A stretch of 64,000 bases of DNA from Callipepla californica brunnescens (Eukaryota > Chordata > Aves > Galliformes > Odontophoridae): NCBI GenBank assembly GCA_023055505.1, contig JALIRH010000075.1, forward strand, positions 868,001-932,000, read 5' to 3'. Numbering within the stretch: position 1 is the stretch's first letter; each line of letters starts with the position of its first letter. Below, piece by piece: positions 7,313 through 21,983 of the stretch. The position numbers and the translations under genes are program-made. The notes under the pieces are model-generated. The model was not told the origin of the DNA, did no database searches, and saw only the letters and a list, made by a program, of their open reading frames with translations.

Positions 7313-10300
7313 ATGCACGAACCGCTGTTAACCGCGGATTCCGATTCAATCGCATCAATCGCCTTTACTTCTGAGTTTGCCGCTAAGGAAGAAGCGAGTC
7401 AGAAGACTGCCGATCACTGTATAGCGGCTTCTCTATTCACCCGGCTGTCTTTCTATATTAAGGAATCGCGAAAAACACGTGAAAATGAGTCTGTTTCAGG
7501 AGCTGTATGAGAATGTATACTGGACATCAGTGTTAGTGAGAGGGAAATTTTAAATCCCACTACTTTTCTGCTACTGAATGCAAAGTATGTCTGCATCAGT
7601 CATTCACCTGCAAGCACGATTTCAAACTTTTCTCTGACAACTGTTGTTATACAATTTAGATCCTCATTGTAACACAGTCAACCCTCGTTTCCTTACTCTA
7701 CCCAGTGATCCTTTTGATTCTCCACAGAAACATATGCTGTCTAGTGCCAAGGAAACAGTGTAGATGCTTAAAGTACTTATAGATGTTTCCTCTACCAAAT
7801 GCATCTGTATTTCCTCCTATTACAATTGTTTCCCAAAATCTTTTCATTTGAACCTGTAGAATGCAAATTATACGAACGTGCACATACCGGCACAAGCACT
7901 ATGCACGAACCGCTGTTAACCGCGGATTCCGATTCAATCGCATCAATCGCCTTTACTTCTGAGATTGCCGGTAAGGAAGACGCGAGTCAGAAGACTGCCT
8001 TACACTCTATTGCGGCTTCTTATTCAGCCCTCTACTGTCCTATATAACGATTCGCGGTTAACGCATGTAAGGGACTCAGTTTCAGGAGCTGTACGAGAAC
8101 GTATGCTGAACCCCAATGTTAGTGAGACGAAAAATTTAAATCCCACTTTGCTCTGCAACTGAATACAAAGTATGTCTGCATCGGTCATTCACCTGCAAGC
8201 ACGATTTCAAACTTTTCTCTGAGAAGTGTTCTTATCCATTTGAGATCCTCTATGTTACACAGTCACTCCTCGTTTCCTTACTCTACACAGTGATCGTTTT
8301 GATTCCTCACAGAACCATGTGCTGTTCAGTGCTAAGGAAACAGTGTAGATACTTAAAGTACTTAGACCTGTTTCCTCTAACAAATGCATGTGTCATTTCA
8401 ACACTTACTATTGTTTCCCAGTAAGCCTTTTCATTGGAGCTTCTATAATGCAGATTATAAGAAGGTGCACATACCGGCACATGCTCTATGCACGAACCGC
8501 TGTTAACCGCGGATTCCGATTCAATCGCATCAATCGCCTTTACTTCTGAGATTGCCGCTAAGGAAGACGCGAGTCAGAAGACTGCCTTACACTCTATAGC
8601 GGCTTCACTATTCAGCCCTCTGCTGTCCTATATAACAAATCGCGAATAACGCATGTAAGGAACTCAGTTTCAGGAGCTGTACGAGAATGTATGCTGAACC
8701 CCAAAGTTTTTGAGACGAAAAATTTAAATCCCACTTTGCTCTGCAACTGAATACAAAGTATGTCTGCATTGGTCATTCACCTGCAAGCACGATTTCAAAC
8801 TTTTCTCTGACAACTGTTCTTATCCATTTTAGTTCCTCTATGTAACACAGTCACTCCTCGTTTCCTTTCCATACAGAGTGATCTTTATGATTCTTCACAG
8901 AACCATGTGCTGTTCAGTGCTAAGGAAACAGTGTAGATGCTTAAAGTACTTATAGATGTTTCCTCTACCAAATGCATCTGTATTTCCTCCTCTTACAATT
9001 CTTTCCCAAGAAACTTTTTATTGGAGCTTCCTCCATGCAAATTATAAGAAGGTGCACATACCGGCACAAGCACTATGCACGAACCGCTGTTAACCGCGGA
9101 TTCCAATTCAATCGCATCAATCGCCTTTACTTCTGAGTTTGCCGCTAAGGAAGAAGCGAGTCAGAAGACTGCCGATCACTGTATAGCGGCTTCTCTATTC
9201 ACCCGGCTGTCTTTCTATATTAAGGAATCGCGAAAAACACGTGAAAATGAGTCTGTTTCAGGAGCTGTATGAGAATGTATACTGGACATCAGTGTTAGTG
9301 AGAGGGAAATTTTAAATCCCACTACTTTTCTGCTACTGAATGCAAAGTATGTCTGCATCAGTCATTCACCTGCAAGCACGATTTCAAACTTTTCTCTGAC
9401 AACTGTTGTTATCCATTTTAGATCCTCATTGTAACACATCACTCCTCGTTTCCCTACCATACACAGTGATCGTTTTAATTCCACACAAATCCATGTGCTG
9501 TTCAGTGCTAAGGAAACAGTGTAGATGCTTAAACTACTTATAGATGTTTCCTCTACCAAATGCATCTGTATTTCCTCCTCTTACAATTGTTTCCCAATAA
9601 TCTTTTCATTTGAACCTGTAGAATGCAAATTATAAGAAGGTGCACATACCGGCACAAGCACTATGCACGAACCGCCGTTAACCGCGGATTCCGATTCAAT
9701 CGCATCAATCGCCTTTACTTCTGAGATTGCCGCTAAGGAAGACGCGAGTCAGAAGACTGCCTTACACTCTATAGCGGCTTCTTATTCAGCCGTCTACTGT
9801 CCTAGATAAAGATCGCGGTTAGCGCATGTAAGGGACTCAGTTTCAGGAGATGTACGAGAATGTATGCTGAACCCCAAAGTTTTTGAGACGAAAAATTTAA
9901 ATCCCACTTTGCTCTGCAACTGAATGCAAAGCATGTCTGCATCGGTCATTCACCTGCAAGCACGATTTCAAACTTTTCTCTGAGAAGTGTTCTTATCCAT
10001 TTTAGATCAATTATGTAACACAGTCACTCCTCGTTTCCTTACTCTACAAAGTGATCGTTTTGTTTCTCCACAGAACCATATGCTGTTTAGTGCTAAGGAA
10101 ACAGTGTAGATGCTTAAACTACTTATAGATGTTTCCTCTACCAAATGCATCTGAATTTAAACCTCTTACAATTCTTTCCCAATAAACTTTTTATTGGAGC
10201 TTCCTTCATGCAAATTATTAGAAGGTGCACATACAGGCACATGCTCTATGCACGAACCGCTGTTAACCGCGGATTCCGATTCAATCGCATCAATCGCGTT

Positions 10301-13180
10301 TACTTTTGAGATTGCCGCTAAGGAAGACGCGAGTCAGAAGACTGCCTTACACTCTATAGCGGCTTCTTATTCAGCCGTCTACTGTCCTATATAACGATTC
10401 GTTGTTAACGCATGTAAGGGACTCAGTTTCAGGAGCTGTATGAGAACGTATGCTGAACCCCAATGTCAGTGAGACGAAAAATTTAAATCCCACTTTGCTC
10501 CGCAACTGAATACAAAGTATGTCTGCATCGGTCATTCACCTGCAAGCACGATTTCAATCTTTTCTCTGAGAAGTGTTCTTATTCATTTGAGATCCTCTAT
10601 GTTACACAGTCACTCCTCGTTTCCTTACTCTACACAGTGATCGTTTTGATTCTTCACAGAACCATATGCTGTTCAGTGCTAAGGAAACAGTGTAGATACT
10701 TAAAGTACTTAGACCTGTTTCCTCTAAAAAATGCATGTGTCATTTCAACACTTACTATTGTTTCCCAGTAAGCCTTTTCATTGGAGCTTCTATAATGCAG
10801 ATTATAAGAAGGTGCACATACCGGCACATGCTCTATGCACGAACCGCTGTTAACCGCGGATTCCGACTCAATCGAATCAATTGCCTTTACTTCTGAGATT
10901 GCCGCTAAGGAAGACTCGAGACAGAGGACGGCCTTACACTCTATAGCGGCTTCTTATTCAGCCGTCTACTGTCCTATATAACGATTCGCGGTTAACGCAT
11001 GTAAGGGACTCAGTTTCAGGAGCTGTACGAGAACGTATGCTGAACCCCAATGTTAGTGAGATGAAAAATTTAAATCCTACTTTGCTCTGCAACTGAATAC
11101 AAAGTATGTCTGCATCGGTCATTCACCTGCAAGCACGATTTCAAACTTTTCTCTGAGAAGTGTTCTTATCCATTTGAGATCCTCTATGTTACACAGTCAC
11201 TCCTCGTTTCCTTACTCTACACAGTGATCGTTTTGATTCCTCACAGAACCATATGCTGTTTAGTGCCAAGGAAACAGTGTAGATGCTTAAACTACTTATA
11301 GATGTTTCCTCTACCAAATGCATCTGAATTTCCACCTCTTAAAATTCTTTCCCAATAAACTTTTTATAGGAGCTTCCTTCATGCAAATTATTAGAAGGTG
11401 CACATACCGGCACAAGCACTATGCACGAACCGCTGTTAACCGCGGATTCCGATTCAATCGCATCAATCGCCTTTACTTCTGAGATTGCCGCTAAGGAAGA
11501 CGCGAGTCAGAAGACTGCCTTACACTCTATAGCGGCTTCTTATTCAGCCGTCTACTGTCCTATATAACGATTCGCGGTTTACGCATGTAAGGGACTCAGT
11601 TTCAGGAGCTGTACGAGAACGTATGCTGAACCCCAATGTTAGTGAGACGTAAAATTTAAATCCCACTTTGCTCTGCAACTGAATACAAAGTATGTCTGCA
11701 TCGGTCATTCACCTGCAAGCACGATTTCAAACTTTTCTCTGACAACTGTTCTTATCCATTTTAGTTCCTCTATGTAACACAGTCACTCCTCGTTTCCTTT
11801 CCATACAGAGTGATCTTTATGATTCTTCACAGAACCATGTGCTGTTCAGTGCTAAGGAAACAGTGTAGATGCTTAAAGTACTTATAGATGTTTCCTCTAC
11901 CAAATGCATCTGTATTTCCTCCTCTTACAATTGTTTCCCAATAATCTTTTCATTTGAACCTGTAGAATGCAAATTATAAGAAGGTGCACATACCGGCACA
12001 AGCACTATGCACGAACCGCCGTTAACCGCGGATTCCGATTCAATCGCATCAATCGCCTTTACTTCTGAGATTGCCGCTAAGGAAGACGCGAGTCAGAAGA
12101 CTGCCGATCATTGTTTTCGGCTTCTCTATTCACCCGGCTGTCTTTCTATATTAAGGAATCGCGACTTTCACGTGAAAGTGACTCAGTTTCAGGAGCTGTA
12201 TTAGAATGTATACTGTACCCCAGTGTTAGCGAGAGGGAAATTTTAAATCCATCTTAACTCTGCTACTGAATGCAAAGTAATTCTGCATCGGTCATTCAAC
12301 TGCAAGCACGATTTCAAACTTTTCTCTGACAAGTGTTGTTATCCATTTTAGATCCTCATTGTAACACATCACTCCTCGTTTCCCTACCATACACAGTGAT
12401 CGTTTTGATTCCTCACAGAACCATGTGCTGTTTAGTGCTAAGGAAACAGTGTAGATACTTAAAGTACTTAGACCTGTTTCCTCTAACAAATGCATGTGTC
12501 ATTTCAACACTTACTATTGTTTCCCAGTAAGCCTTTTCATTGGAGCTTCTATAATGCAGATTATAAGAAGGTGCACATACCGGCACATGCTCTATGCACG
12601 AACCGCTGTTAACCGCGGATTCCGATTCAATCGCATCAATCGCCTTTACTTCTGAGATTGCCGCTAAGGAAGACGCGAGTCAGAAGACTGCCTTACACTC
12701 TATAGCGGCTTCACTATTCAGCCCTCTGCTGTCCTATATAACAAATCGCGAATAACGCATGTAAGGAACTCAGTTTCAGGAGCTGTACGAGAATGTATGC
12801 TGAACCCCAAAGTTTTTGAGACGAAAAATTTAAATCCCACTTTGCTCTGCAACTGAATACAAAGTATGTCTGCATCGGTCATTCACCTGCAAGCACGATT
12901 TCAAACTTTTCTCTGAGAAGTGTTCTTATCCATTTGAGATCCTTTATGTAACACAGTCACTCCTCGTTTCCTTTCCATACAGAGTGATCTTTATGATTCT
13001 TCACAGAACCATGTGCTGTTCAGTGCTAAGGAAACAGTGTAGATGCTTAAACTACTTATAGATGTTTCCTCTACCAAATGCATCTGTATTTCCTCCTCTT
13101 ACAATTGTTTCCCAATAATCTTTTCATTTGAACCTGTAGAATGCAAATTATAAGAAGGTGCACATACCGGCACAAGCACT
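7313..13180 (+). repeat. HOR block 2: 10-mer A-B-C-D-E-F-G-I-J-C'
   Basis: Monomer starts: A 7313, B 7901, C 8488, D 9075, E 9663, F 10248, G 10835, I 11421, J 12007, C' 12594. Compared with block 1, two monomers are missing. The copy at 10835 begins as G (GACTCAATCGAATCAATT, CAGAGGACGGCC) and ends with the tail seen after the second H of block 1 (GCTTAAACTACTTATAG, TTTTATAGGAGC). A G/H exchange that removed two units explains this. Confidence 0.9.
12164..12179. repeat. 16-bp CACGTG palindrome, J copy at 12007
   Basis: Identical to the palindrome at 6296-6311, at the same place in the monomer. Confidence 0.85.
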
Positions 13181-16100
13181 ATGCACGAACCGCTGTTAAC
13201 CGCGGATTCCAATTCAATCGCATCAATCGCCTTTACTTCTGAGTTTGCCGCTAAGGAAGAAGCGAGTCAGAAGACTGCCGATCACTGTATAGCGGCTTCT
13301 CTATTCACCCGGCTGTCTTTCTATATTAAGGAATCGCGAAAAACACGTGAAAATGAGTCTGTTTCAGGAGCTGTATGAGAATGTATACTGGACATCAGTG
13401 TTAGTGAGAGGGAAATTTTAAATCCCACTACTTTTCTGCTACTGAATGCAAAGTATGTCTGCATCAGTCATTCACCTGCAAGCACGATTTCAAACTTTTC
13501 TCTGACAACTGTTGTTATACAATTTAGATCCTCATTGTAACACAGTCAACCCTCGTTTCCTTACTCTACCCAGTGATCCTTTTGATTCTCCACAGAAACA
13601 TATGCTGTCTAGTGCCAAGGAAACAGTGTAGATGCTTAAAGTACTTATAGATGTTTCCTCTACCAAATGCATCTGTATTTCCTCCTATTACAATTGTTTC
13701 CCAAAATCTTTTCATTTGAACCTGTAGAATGCAAATTATACGAACGTGCACATACCGGCACAAGCACTATGCACGAACCGCTGTTAACCGCGGATTCCGA
13801 TTCAATCGCATCAATCGCCTTTACTTCTGAGATTGCCGGTAAGGAAGACGCGAGTCAGAAGACTGCCTTACACTCTATAGCGGCTTCTTATTCAGCCCTC
13901 TACTGTCCTATATAACGATTCGCGGTTAACGCATGTAAGGGACTCAGTTTCAGGAGCTGTACGAGAACGTATGCTGAACCCCAATGTTAGTGAGACGAAA
14001 AATTTAAATCCCACTTTGCTCTGCAACTGAATACAAAGTATGTCTGCATCGGTCATTCACCTGCAAGCACGATTTCAAACTTTTCTCTGAGAAGTGTTCT
14101 TATCCATTTGAGATCCTCTATGTTACACAGTCACTCCTCGTTTCCTTACTCTACACAGTGATCGTTTTGATTCCTCACAGAACCATGTGCTGTTCAGTGC
14201 TAAGGAAACAGTGTAGATACTTAAAGTACTTAGACCTGTTTCCTCTAACAAATGCATGTGTCATTTCAACACTTACTATTGTTTCCCAGTAAGCCTTTTC
14301 ATTGGAGCTTCTATAATGCAGATTATAAGAAGGTGCACATACCGGCACATGCTCTATGCACGAACCGCTGTTAACCGCGGATTCCGATTCAATCGCATCA
14401 ATCGCCTTTACTTCTGAGATTGCCGCTAAGGAAGACGCGAGTCAGAAGACTGCCTTACACTCTATAGCGGCTTCACTATTCAGCCCTCTGCTGTCCTATA
14501 TAACAAATCGCGAATAACGCATGTAAGGAACTCAGTTTCAGGAGCTGTACGAGAATGTATGCTGAACCCCAAAGTTTTTGAGACGAAAAATTTAAATCCC
14601 ACTTTGCTCTGCAACTGAATACAAAGTATGTCTGCATTGGTCATTCACCTGCAAGCACGATTTCAAACTTTTCTCTGACAACTGTTCTTATCCATTTTAG
14701 TTCCTCTATGTAACACAGTCACTCCTCGTTTCTTTTCCATACAGAGTGATCTTTATGATTCTTCACAGAACCATGTGCTGTTCAGTGCTAAGGAAACAGT
14801 GTAGATGCTTAAAGTACTTATAGATGTTTCCTCTACCAAATGCATCTGTATTTCCTCCTCTTACAATTCTTTCCCAAGAAACTTTTTATTGGAGCTTCCT
14901 CCATGCAAATTATAAGAAGGTGCACATACCGGCACAAGCACTATGCACGAACCGCTGTTAACCGCGGATTCCAATTCAATCGCATCAATCGCCTTTACTT
15001 CTGAGTTTGCCGCTAAGGAAGAAGCGAGTCAGAAGACTGCCGATCACTGTATAGCGGCTTCTCTATTCACCCGGCTGTCTTTCTATATTAAGGAATCGCG
15101 AAAAACACGTGAAAATGAGTCTGTTTCAGGAGCTGTATGAGAATGTATACTGGACATCAGTGTTAGTGAGAGGGAAATTTTAAATCCCACTACTTTTCTG
15201 CTACTGAATGCAAAGTATGTCTGCATCAGTCATTCACCTGCAAGCACGATTTCAAACTTTTCTCTGACAACTGTTGTTATCCATTTTAGATCCTCATTGT
15301 AACACATCACTCCTCGTTTCCCTACCATACACAGTGATCGTTTTAATTCCACACAAATCCATGTGCTGTTCAGTGCTAAGGAAACAGTGTAGATGCTTAA
15401 ACTACTTATAGATGTTTCCTCTACCAAATGCATCTGTATTTCCTCCTCTTACAATTGTTTCCCAATAATCTTTTCATTTGAACCTGTAGAATGCAAATTA
15501 TAAGAAGGTGCACATACCGGCACAAGCACTATGCACGAACCGCCGTTAACCGCGGATTCCGATTCAATCGCATCAATCGCCTTTACTTCTGAGATTGCCG
15601 CTAAGGAAGACGCGAGTCAGAAGACTGCCTTACACTCTATAGCGGCTTCTTATTCAGCCGTCTACTGTCCTAGATAAAGATCGCGGTTAGCGCATGTAAG
15701 GGACTCAGTTTCAGGAGATGTACGAGAATGTATGCTGAACCCCAAAGTTTTTGAGACGAAAAATTTAAATCCCACTTTGCTCTGCAACTGAATGCAAAGC
15801 ATGTCTGCATCGGTCATTCACCTGCAAGCACGATTTCAAACTTTTCTCTGAGAAGTGTTCTTATCCATTTTAGATCAATTATGTAACACAGTCACTCCTC
15901 GTTTCCTTACTCTACAAAGTGATCGTTTTGTTTCTCCACAGAACCATATGCTGTTTAGTGCTAAGGAAACAGTGTAGATGCTTAAACTACTTATAGATGT
16001 TTCCTCTACCAAATGCATCTGAATTTAAACCTCTTACAATTCTTTCCCAATAAACTTTTTATTGGAGCTTCCTTCATGCAAATTATTAGAAGGTGCACAT

Positions 16101-19100
16101 ACAGGCACATGCTCTATGCACGAACCGCTGTTAACCGCGGATTCCGATTCAATCGCATCAATCGCGTTTACTTCTGAGATTGCCGCTAAGGAAGACGCGA
16201 GTCAGAAGACTGCCTTACACTCTATAGCGGCTTCTTATTCAGCCGTCTACTGTCCTATATAACGATTCGTTGTTAACGCATGTAAGGGACTCAGTTTCAG
16301 GAGCTGTATGAGAACGTATGCTGAACCCCAATGTCAGTGAGACGAAAAATTTAAATCCCACTTTGCTCCGCAACTGAATACAAAGTATGTCTGCATCGGT
16401 CATTCACCTGCAAGCACGATTTCAATCTTTTCTCTGAGAAGTGTTCTTATTCATTTGAGATCCTCTATGTTACACAGTCACTCCTCGTTTCCTTACTCTA
16501 CACAGTGATCGTTTTGATTCTTCACAGAACCATATGCTGTTCAGTGCTAAGGAAACAGTGTAGATACTTAAAGTACTTAGACCTGTTTCCTCTAAAAAAT
16601 GCATGTGTCATTTCAACACTTACTATTGTTTCCCAGTAAGCCTTTTCATTGGAGCTTCTATAATGCAGATTATAAGAAGGTGCACATACCGGCACATGCT
16701 CTATGCACGAACCGCTGTTAACCGCGGATTCCGACTCAATCGAATCAATTGCCTTTACTTCTGAGATTGCCGCTAAGGAAGACTCGAGACAGAGGACGGC
16801 CTTACACTCTATAGCGGCTTCTTATTCAGCCGTCTACTGTCCTATATAACGATTCGCGGTTAACGCATGTAAGGGACTCAGTTTCAGGAGCTGTACGAGA
16901 ACGTATGCTGAACCCCAATGTTAGTGAGATGAAAAATTTAAATCCTACTTTGCTCTGCAACTGAATACAAAGTATGTCTGTATCGGTCATTCACCTGCAA
17001 GCACGATTTCAAACTTTTCTCTGAGAAGTGTTCTTATCCATTTGAGATCCTCTATGTTACACAGTCACTCCTCGTTTCCTTACTCTACACAGTGATCGTT
17101 TTGATTCCTCACAGAACCATATGCTGTTTAGTGCCAAGGAAACAGTGTAGATGCTTAAACATCTTATAGATGTTTCCTCTACCAAATGCATCTGAATTTC
17201 CACCTCTTACAATTCTTTCCCAGTAAGCCTTTTCATTGGAGCTTCTATAATGCAGATTATAAGAAGGTGCACATACCGGCACATGCTCTATGCACGAACC
17301 GCTGTTAACCGCGGATTCCGATTCAATCGAATCAATTGCCTTTACTTCTGAGATTGCCGCTACGGAAGACTCGAGACAGAGGACGGCCTTACACTCTATA
17401 GCGGCTTCTTATTCAGCCCTCTACTGTCCTATATAACGATTCGCGGTTAACGCATGTAAGGGACTCAGTTTCAGGAGCTGTACGAGAACGTATGCTGAAC
17501 CCCAATGTTAGTGAGATGAAAAATTTAAATCCCACTTTGCTCTGCAACTGAATACAAAGTATGTCTGCATCGGTCATTCACCTGCAAGCACGATTTCAAA
17601 CTTTTCTCTGACAACTGTTGTTATACAATTTAGATCCTCTATGTTACACAGTCACTCCTCGTTTCCTTACTCTACACAGTGATCGTTTTGATTCCTCACA
17701 GAACCATATGCTGTTTAGTGCCAAGGAAACAGTGTAGATGCTTAAACTACTTATAGATGTTTCCTCTACCAAATGCATCTGAATTTCCACCTCTTAAAAT
17801 TCTTTCCCAATAAACTTTTTATAGGAGCTTCCTTCATGCAAATTATTAGAAGGTGCACATACCGGCACAAGCACTATGCACGAACCGCTGTTAACCGCGG
17901 ATTCCGATTCAATCGCATCAATCGCCTTTACTTCTGAGATTGCCGCTAAGGAAGACGCGAGTCAGAAGACTGCCTTACACTCTATAGCGGCTTCTTATTC
18001 AGCCGTCTACTGTCCTATATAACGATTCGCGGTTTACGCATGTAAGGGACTCAGTTTCAGGAGCTGTACGAGAACGTATGCTGAACCCCAATGTTAGTGA
18101 GACGTAAAATTTAAATCCCACTTTGCTCTGCAACTGAATACAAAGTATGTCTGCATCGGTCATTCACCTGCAAGCACGATTTCAAACTTTTCTCTGACCA
18201 CTGTTCTTATCCATTTTAGTTCCTCTATGTAACACAGTCACTCCTCGTTTCCTTTCCGTACAGAGTGATCTTTATGATTCTTCACAGAACCATGTGCTGT
18301 TCAGTGCTAAGGAAACAGTGTAGATGCTTAAAGTACTTATAGATGTTTCCTCTACCAAATGCATCTGTATTTCCTCCTCTTACAATTGTTTCCCAATAAT
18401 CTTTTCATTTGAACCTGTAGAATGCAAATTATAAGAAGGTGCACATAACGGCACAAGCACTATGCACGAACCGCTGTTAACCGCGGATTCCGATTCAATC
18501 GCATCAATCGCCTTTACTTCTGAGATTGCCGGTAAGGAAGACGCGAGTCAGAAGACTGCCTTACACTCTATAGCGGCTTCACTATTCAGCCCTCTGCTGT
18601 CCTATATAACAAATCGCGAATAACGCATGTAAGGAACTCAGTTTCAGGAGCTGTACGAGAATGTATGCTGAACCCCAAAGTTTTTGAGACGAAAAATTTA
18701 AATCCCACTTTGCTCTGCAACTGAATACAAAGTATGTCTGCATTGGTCATTCACCTGCAAGCACGATTTCAAACTTTTCTCTGAGAAGTGTTCTTATCCA
18801 TTTGAGATCCTTTATGTAACACAGTCACTCCTCGTTTCCTTTCCATACAGAGTGATCTTTATGATTCTTCACAGAACCATGTGCTGTTCAGTGCTAAGGA
18901 AACAGTGTAGATGCTTAAACTACTTATAGATGTTTCCTCTACCAAATGCATCTGTATTTCCTCCTCTTACAATTGTTTCCCAATAATCTTTTCATTTGAA
19001 CCTGTAGAATGCAAATTATAAGAAGGTGCACATAACGGCACAAGCACTATGCACGAACCGCTGTTAACCGCGGATTCCGATTCAATCGCATCAATCGCCT

Positions 19101-19635
19101 TTACTTCTGAGATTGCCGGTAAGGAAGACGCGAGTCAGAAGACTGCCTTACACTCTATAGCGGCTTCACTATTCAGCCCTCTGCTGTCCTATATAACAAA
19201 TCGCGAATAACGCATGTAAGGAACTCAGTTTCAGGAGCTGTACGAGAATGTATGCTGAACCCCAAAGTTTTTGAGACGAAAAATTTAAATCCCACTTTGC
19301 TCTGCAACTGAATACAAAGTATGTCTGCATTGGTCATTCACCTGCAAGCACGATTTCAAACTTTTCTCTGAGAAGTGTTCTTATCCATTTGAGATCCTTT
19401 ATGTAACACAGTCACTCCTCGTTTCCTTTCCATACAGAGTGATCTTTATGATTCTTCACAGAACCATGTGCTGTTCAGTGCTAAGGAAACAGTGTAGATG
19501 CTTAAACTACTTATAGATGTTTCCTCTACCAAATGCATCTGTATTTCCTCCTCTTACAATTGTTTCCCAATAATCTTTTCATTTGAACCTGTAGAATGCA
19601 AATTATAAGAAGGTGCACATACCGGCACAAGCACT
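13181..19635 (+). repeat. HOR block 3: 11-mer A-B-C-D-E-F-G-H-I-C'-C'
   Basis: Monomer starts: A 13181, B 13769, C 14356, D 14943, E 15531, F 16116, G 16703, H 17290, I 17876, C' 18462, C' 19049. Class J is absent. The two final C' copies are near-identical neighbours that share ATAACGGC before the box and GCCGGTAAGG in the core, which suggests a recent one-monomer duplication. Length is 6455 bp. Confidence 0.88.
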
Positions 19636-21983
19636 ATGCACGAACCGCTGTTAACCGCGGATTCCAATTCAATCGCATCAATCGCCTTTACTTCTGAGTT
19701 TGCCGCTAAGGAAGAAGCGAGTCAGAAGACTGCCGATCACTGTATAGCGGCTTCTTTATTCACCCGGCTGTCTTTCTATATTAAGGAATCGCGAAAAACA
19801 CGTGAAAATGAGTCTGTTTCAGGAGCTGTATGAGAATGTATACTGGACATCAGTGTTAGTGAGAGAAAAATTTTAAATCCCACTACTTTTCTGCTACTGA
19901 ATGCAAAGTATGTCTGCATCAGTCATTCACCTGCAAGCACGATTTCAAACTTTTCTCTGACAACTGTTGTTATACAATTTAGATCCTCATTGTAACACAG
20001 TCAACCCTCGTTTCCTTACTCTACCCAGTGATCCTTTTGATTCTCCACAGAAACATATGCTGTCTAGTGCCAAGGAAACAGTGTAGATGCTTAAAGTACT
20101 TATAGATGTTTCCTCTACCAAATGCATCTGTATTTCCTCCTCTTACAATTGTTTCCCAAAATCTTTTCATTTGAACCTGTAGAATGCAAATTATACGAAC
20201 GTGCACATACCGGCACAAGCACTATGCACGAACCGCTGTTAACCGCGGATTCCGATTCAATCGCATCAATCGCCTTTACTTCTGAGATTGCCGGTAAGGA
20301 AGACGCGAGACAGAAGACTGCCTTACACTCTATAGCGGCTTCTTATTCAGACGTCTACTGTCCTATATAACGATTCGCGGTTAACGTATGTAAGGGACTC
20401 AGTTTCAGGAGCTGTACGAGAACGTATGCTGAACCCCAATGTTAGTGAGACGAAAAATTTAAATCCCACTTTGCTCTGCAACTGAATACAAAGTATGTCT
20501 GCATCGGTCATTCACCTGCAAGCACGATTTCAAACTTTTCTCTGAGAAGTGTTCTTATCCATTTGAGATCCTCTATGTTACACAGTCACTCCTCGTTTCC
20601 TTACTCTACACAGTGATCGTTTTGATTCCTCACAGAACCATGTGCTGTTCAGTGCTAAGGAAACAGTGTAGATACTTAAAGTACTTAGACCTGTTTCCTC
20701 TAACAAATGCATGTGTCATTTCAACACTTACTATTGTTTCCCAGTAAGCCTTTTCATTGGAGCTTCTATAATGCAGATTATAAGAAGGTGCACATACCGG
20801 CACATGCTCTATGCACGAACCGCTGTTAACCGCGGATTCCGATTCAATCGCATCAATCGCCTTTACTTCTGAGATTGCCGCTAAGGAAGACGCGAGTCAG
20901 AAGACTGCCTTACACTCTATAGCGGCTTCTTATTCAGCCCTCTACTGTCCTATATAACGATTCGCGGTTTACGCATGTAAGGGACTCAGTTTCAGGAGCT
21001 GTACGAGAACGTATGCTGAACCCCAATGTTAGTGAGACGTAAAATTTAAATCCCACTTTGCTCTGCAACTGAATACAAAGTATGTCTGCATCGGTCATTC
21101 ACCTGCAAGCACGATTTCAAACTTTTCTCTGACCACTGTTCTTATCCATTTTAGTTCCTCTATGTAACACAGTCACTCCTCGTTTCCTTTCCGTACAGAG
21201 TGATCTTTATGATTCTTCACAGAACCATGTGCTGTTCAGTGCTAAGGAAACAGTGTAGATGCTTAAAGTACTTATAGATGTTTCCTCTACCAAATGCATC
21301 TGTATTTCCTCCTCTTACAATTGTTTCCCAATAATCTTTTCATTTGAACCTGTAGAATGCAAATTATAAGAAGGTGCACATAACGGCACAAGCACTATGC
21401 ACGAACCGCTGTTAACCGCGGATTCCGATTCAATCGCATCAATCGCCTTTACTTCTGAGATTGCCGGTAAGGAAGACGCGAGTCAGAAGACTGCCTTACA
21501 CTCTATAGCGGCTTCACTATTCAGCCCTCTGCCGTCCTATATAACAAATCGCGAATAACGCATGTAAGGAACTCAGTTTCAGGAGCTGTACGAGAATGTA
21601 TGCTGAACCCCAAAGTTTTTGAGACGAAAAATTTAAATCCCACTTTGCTCTGCAACTGAATACAAAGTATGTCTGCATTGGTCATTCACCTGCAAGCACG
21701 ATTTCAAACTTTTCTCTGAGAAGTGTTCTTATCCATTTGAGATCCTTTATGTAACACAGTCACTCCTCGTTTCCTTTCCATACAGAGTGATCTTTATGAT
21801 TCTTCACAGAACCATGTGCTGTTCAGTGCTAAGGAAACAGTGTAGATGCTTAAACTACTTATCGATGTTTCCTCTACCAAATGCATCTGTATTTCCTCCT
21901 CTTACAATTGTTTCCCAATAATCTTTTCATTTGAACCTGTAGAATGCAAATTATAAGAAGGTGCACATACCGGCACAAGCACT
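19636..21983 (+). repeat. HOR block 4: 4-mer A-B-(C/I chimera)-C'
   Basis: Monomer starts: A 19636, B 20224, C/I chimera 20811, C' 21397. The A-B pair shares private variants with the pair at 21984/22572 (CGAGACAGAAGACTGCC, TTCAGACGTCTACTG). The chimera shares TTTCCGTACAG (near 21190) with the copy at 17876 (near 18255). The block is therefore a recent product of local duplication and deletion. Confidence 0.88.
20811..21396 (+). repeat. C/I chimeric monomer
   Basis: It is reached through the normal B tail (TCTATAATGCAGATTATAAG, CACATGCTCT) that leads into C. It then has GCCCTCTACTG, the I markers CGGTTTACGC and GACGTAAAATTTAAATCC, and GACCACTGTTCTTATCC as in the copy at 17876. The exchange skipped D to H and shortened block 4 to four monomers. 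Confidence 0.8.

Noticed and set aside
18462..19635. Assembly duplication at the twin C' monomers
   Set aside because: The twins lead into different following sequence (ATAACGGC C' versus ATACCGGC A), so they are not a simple stutter. Raw reads would still be needed to exclude an error.
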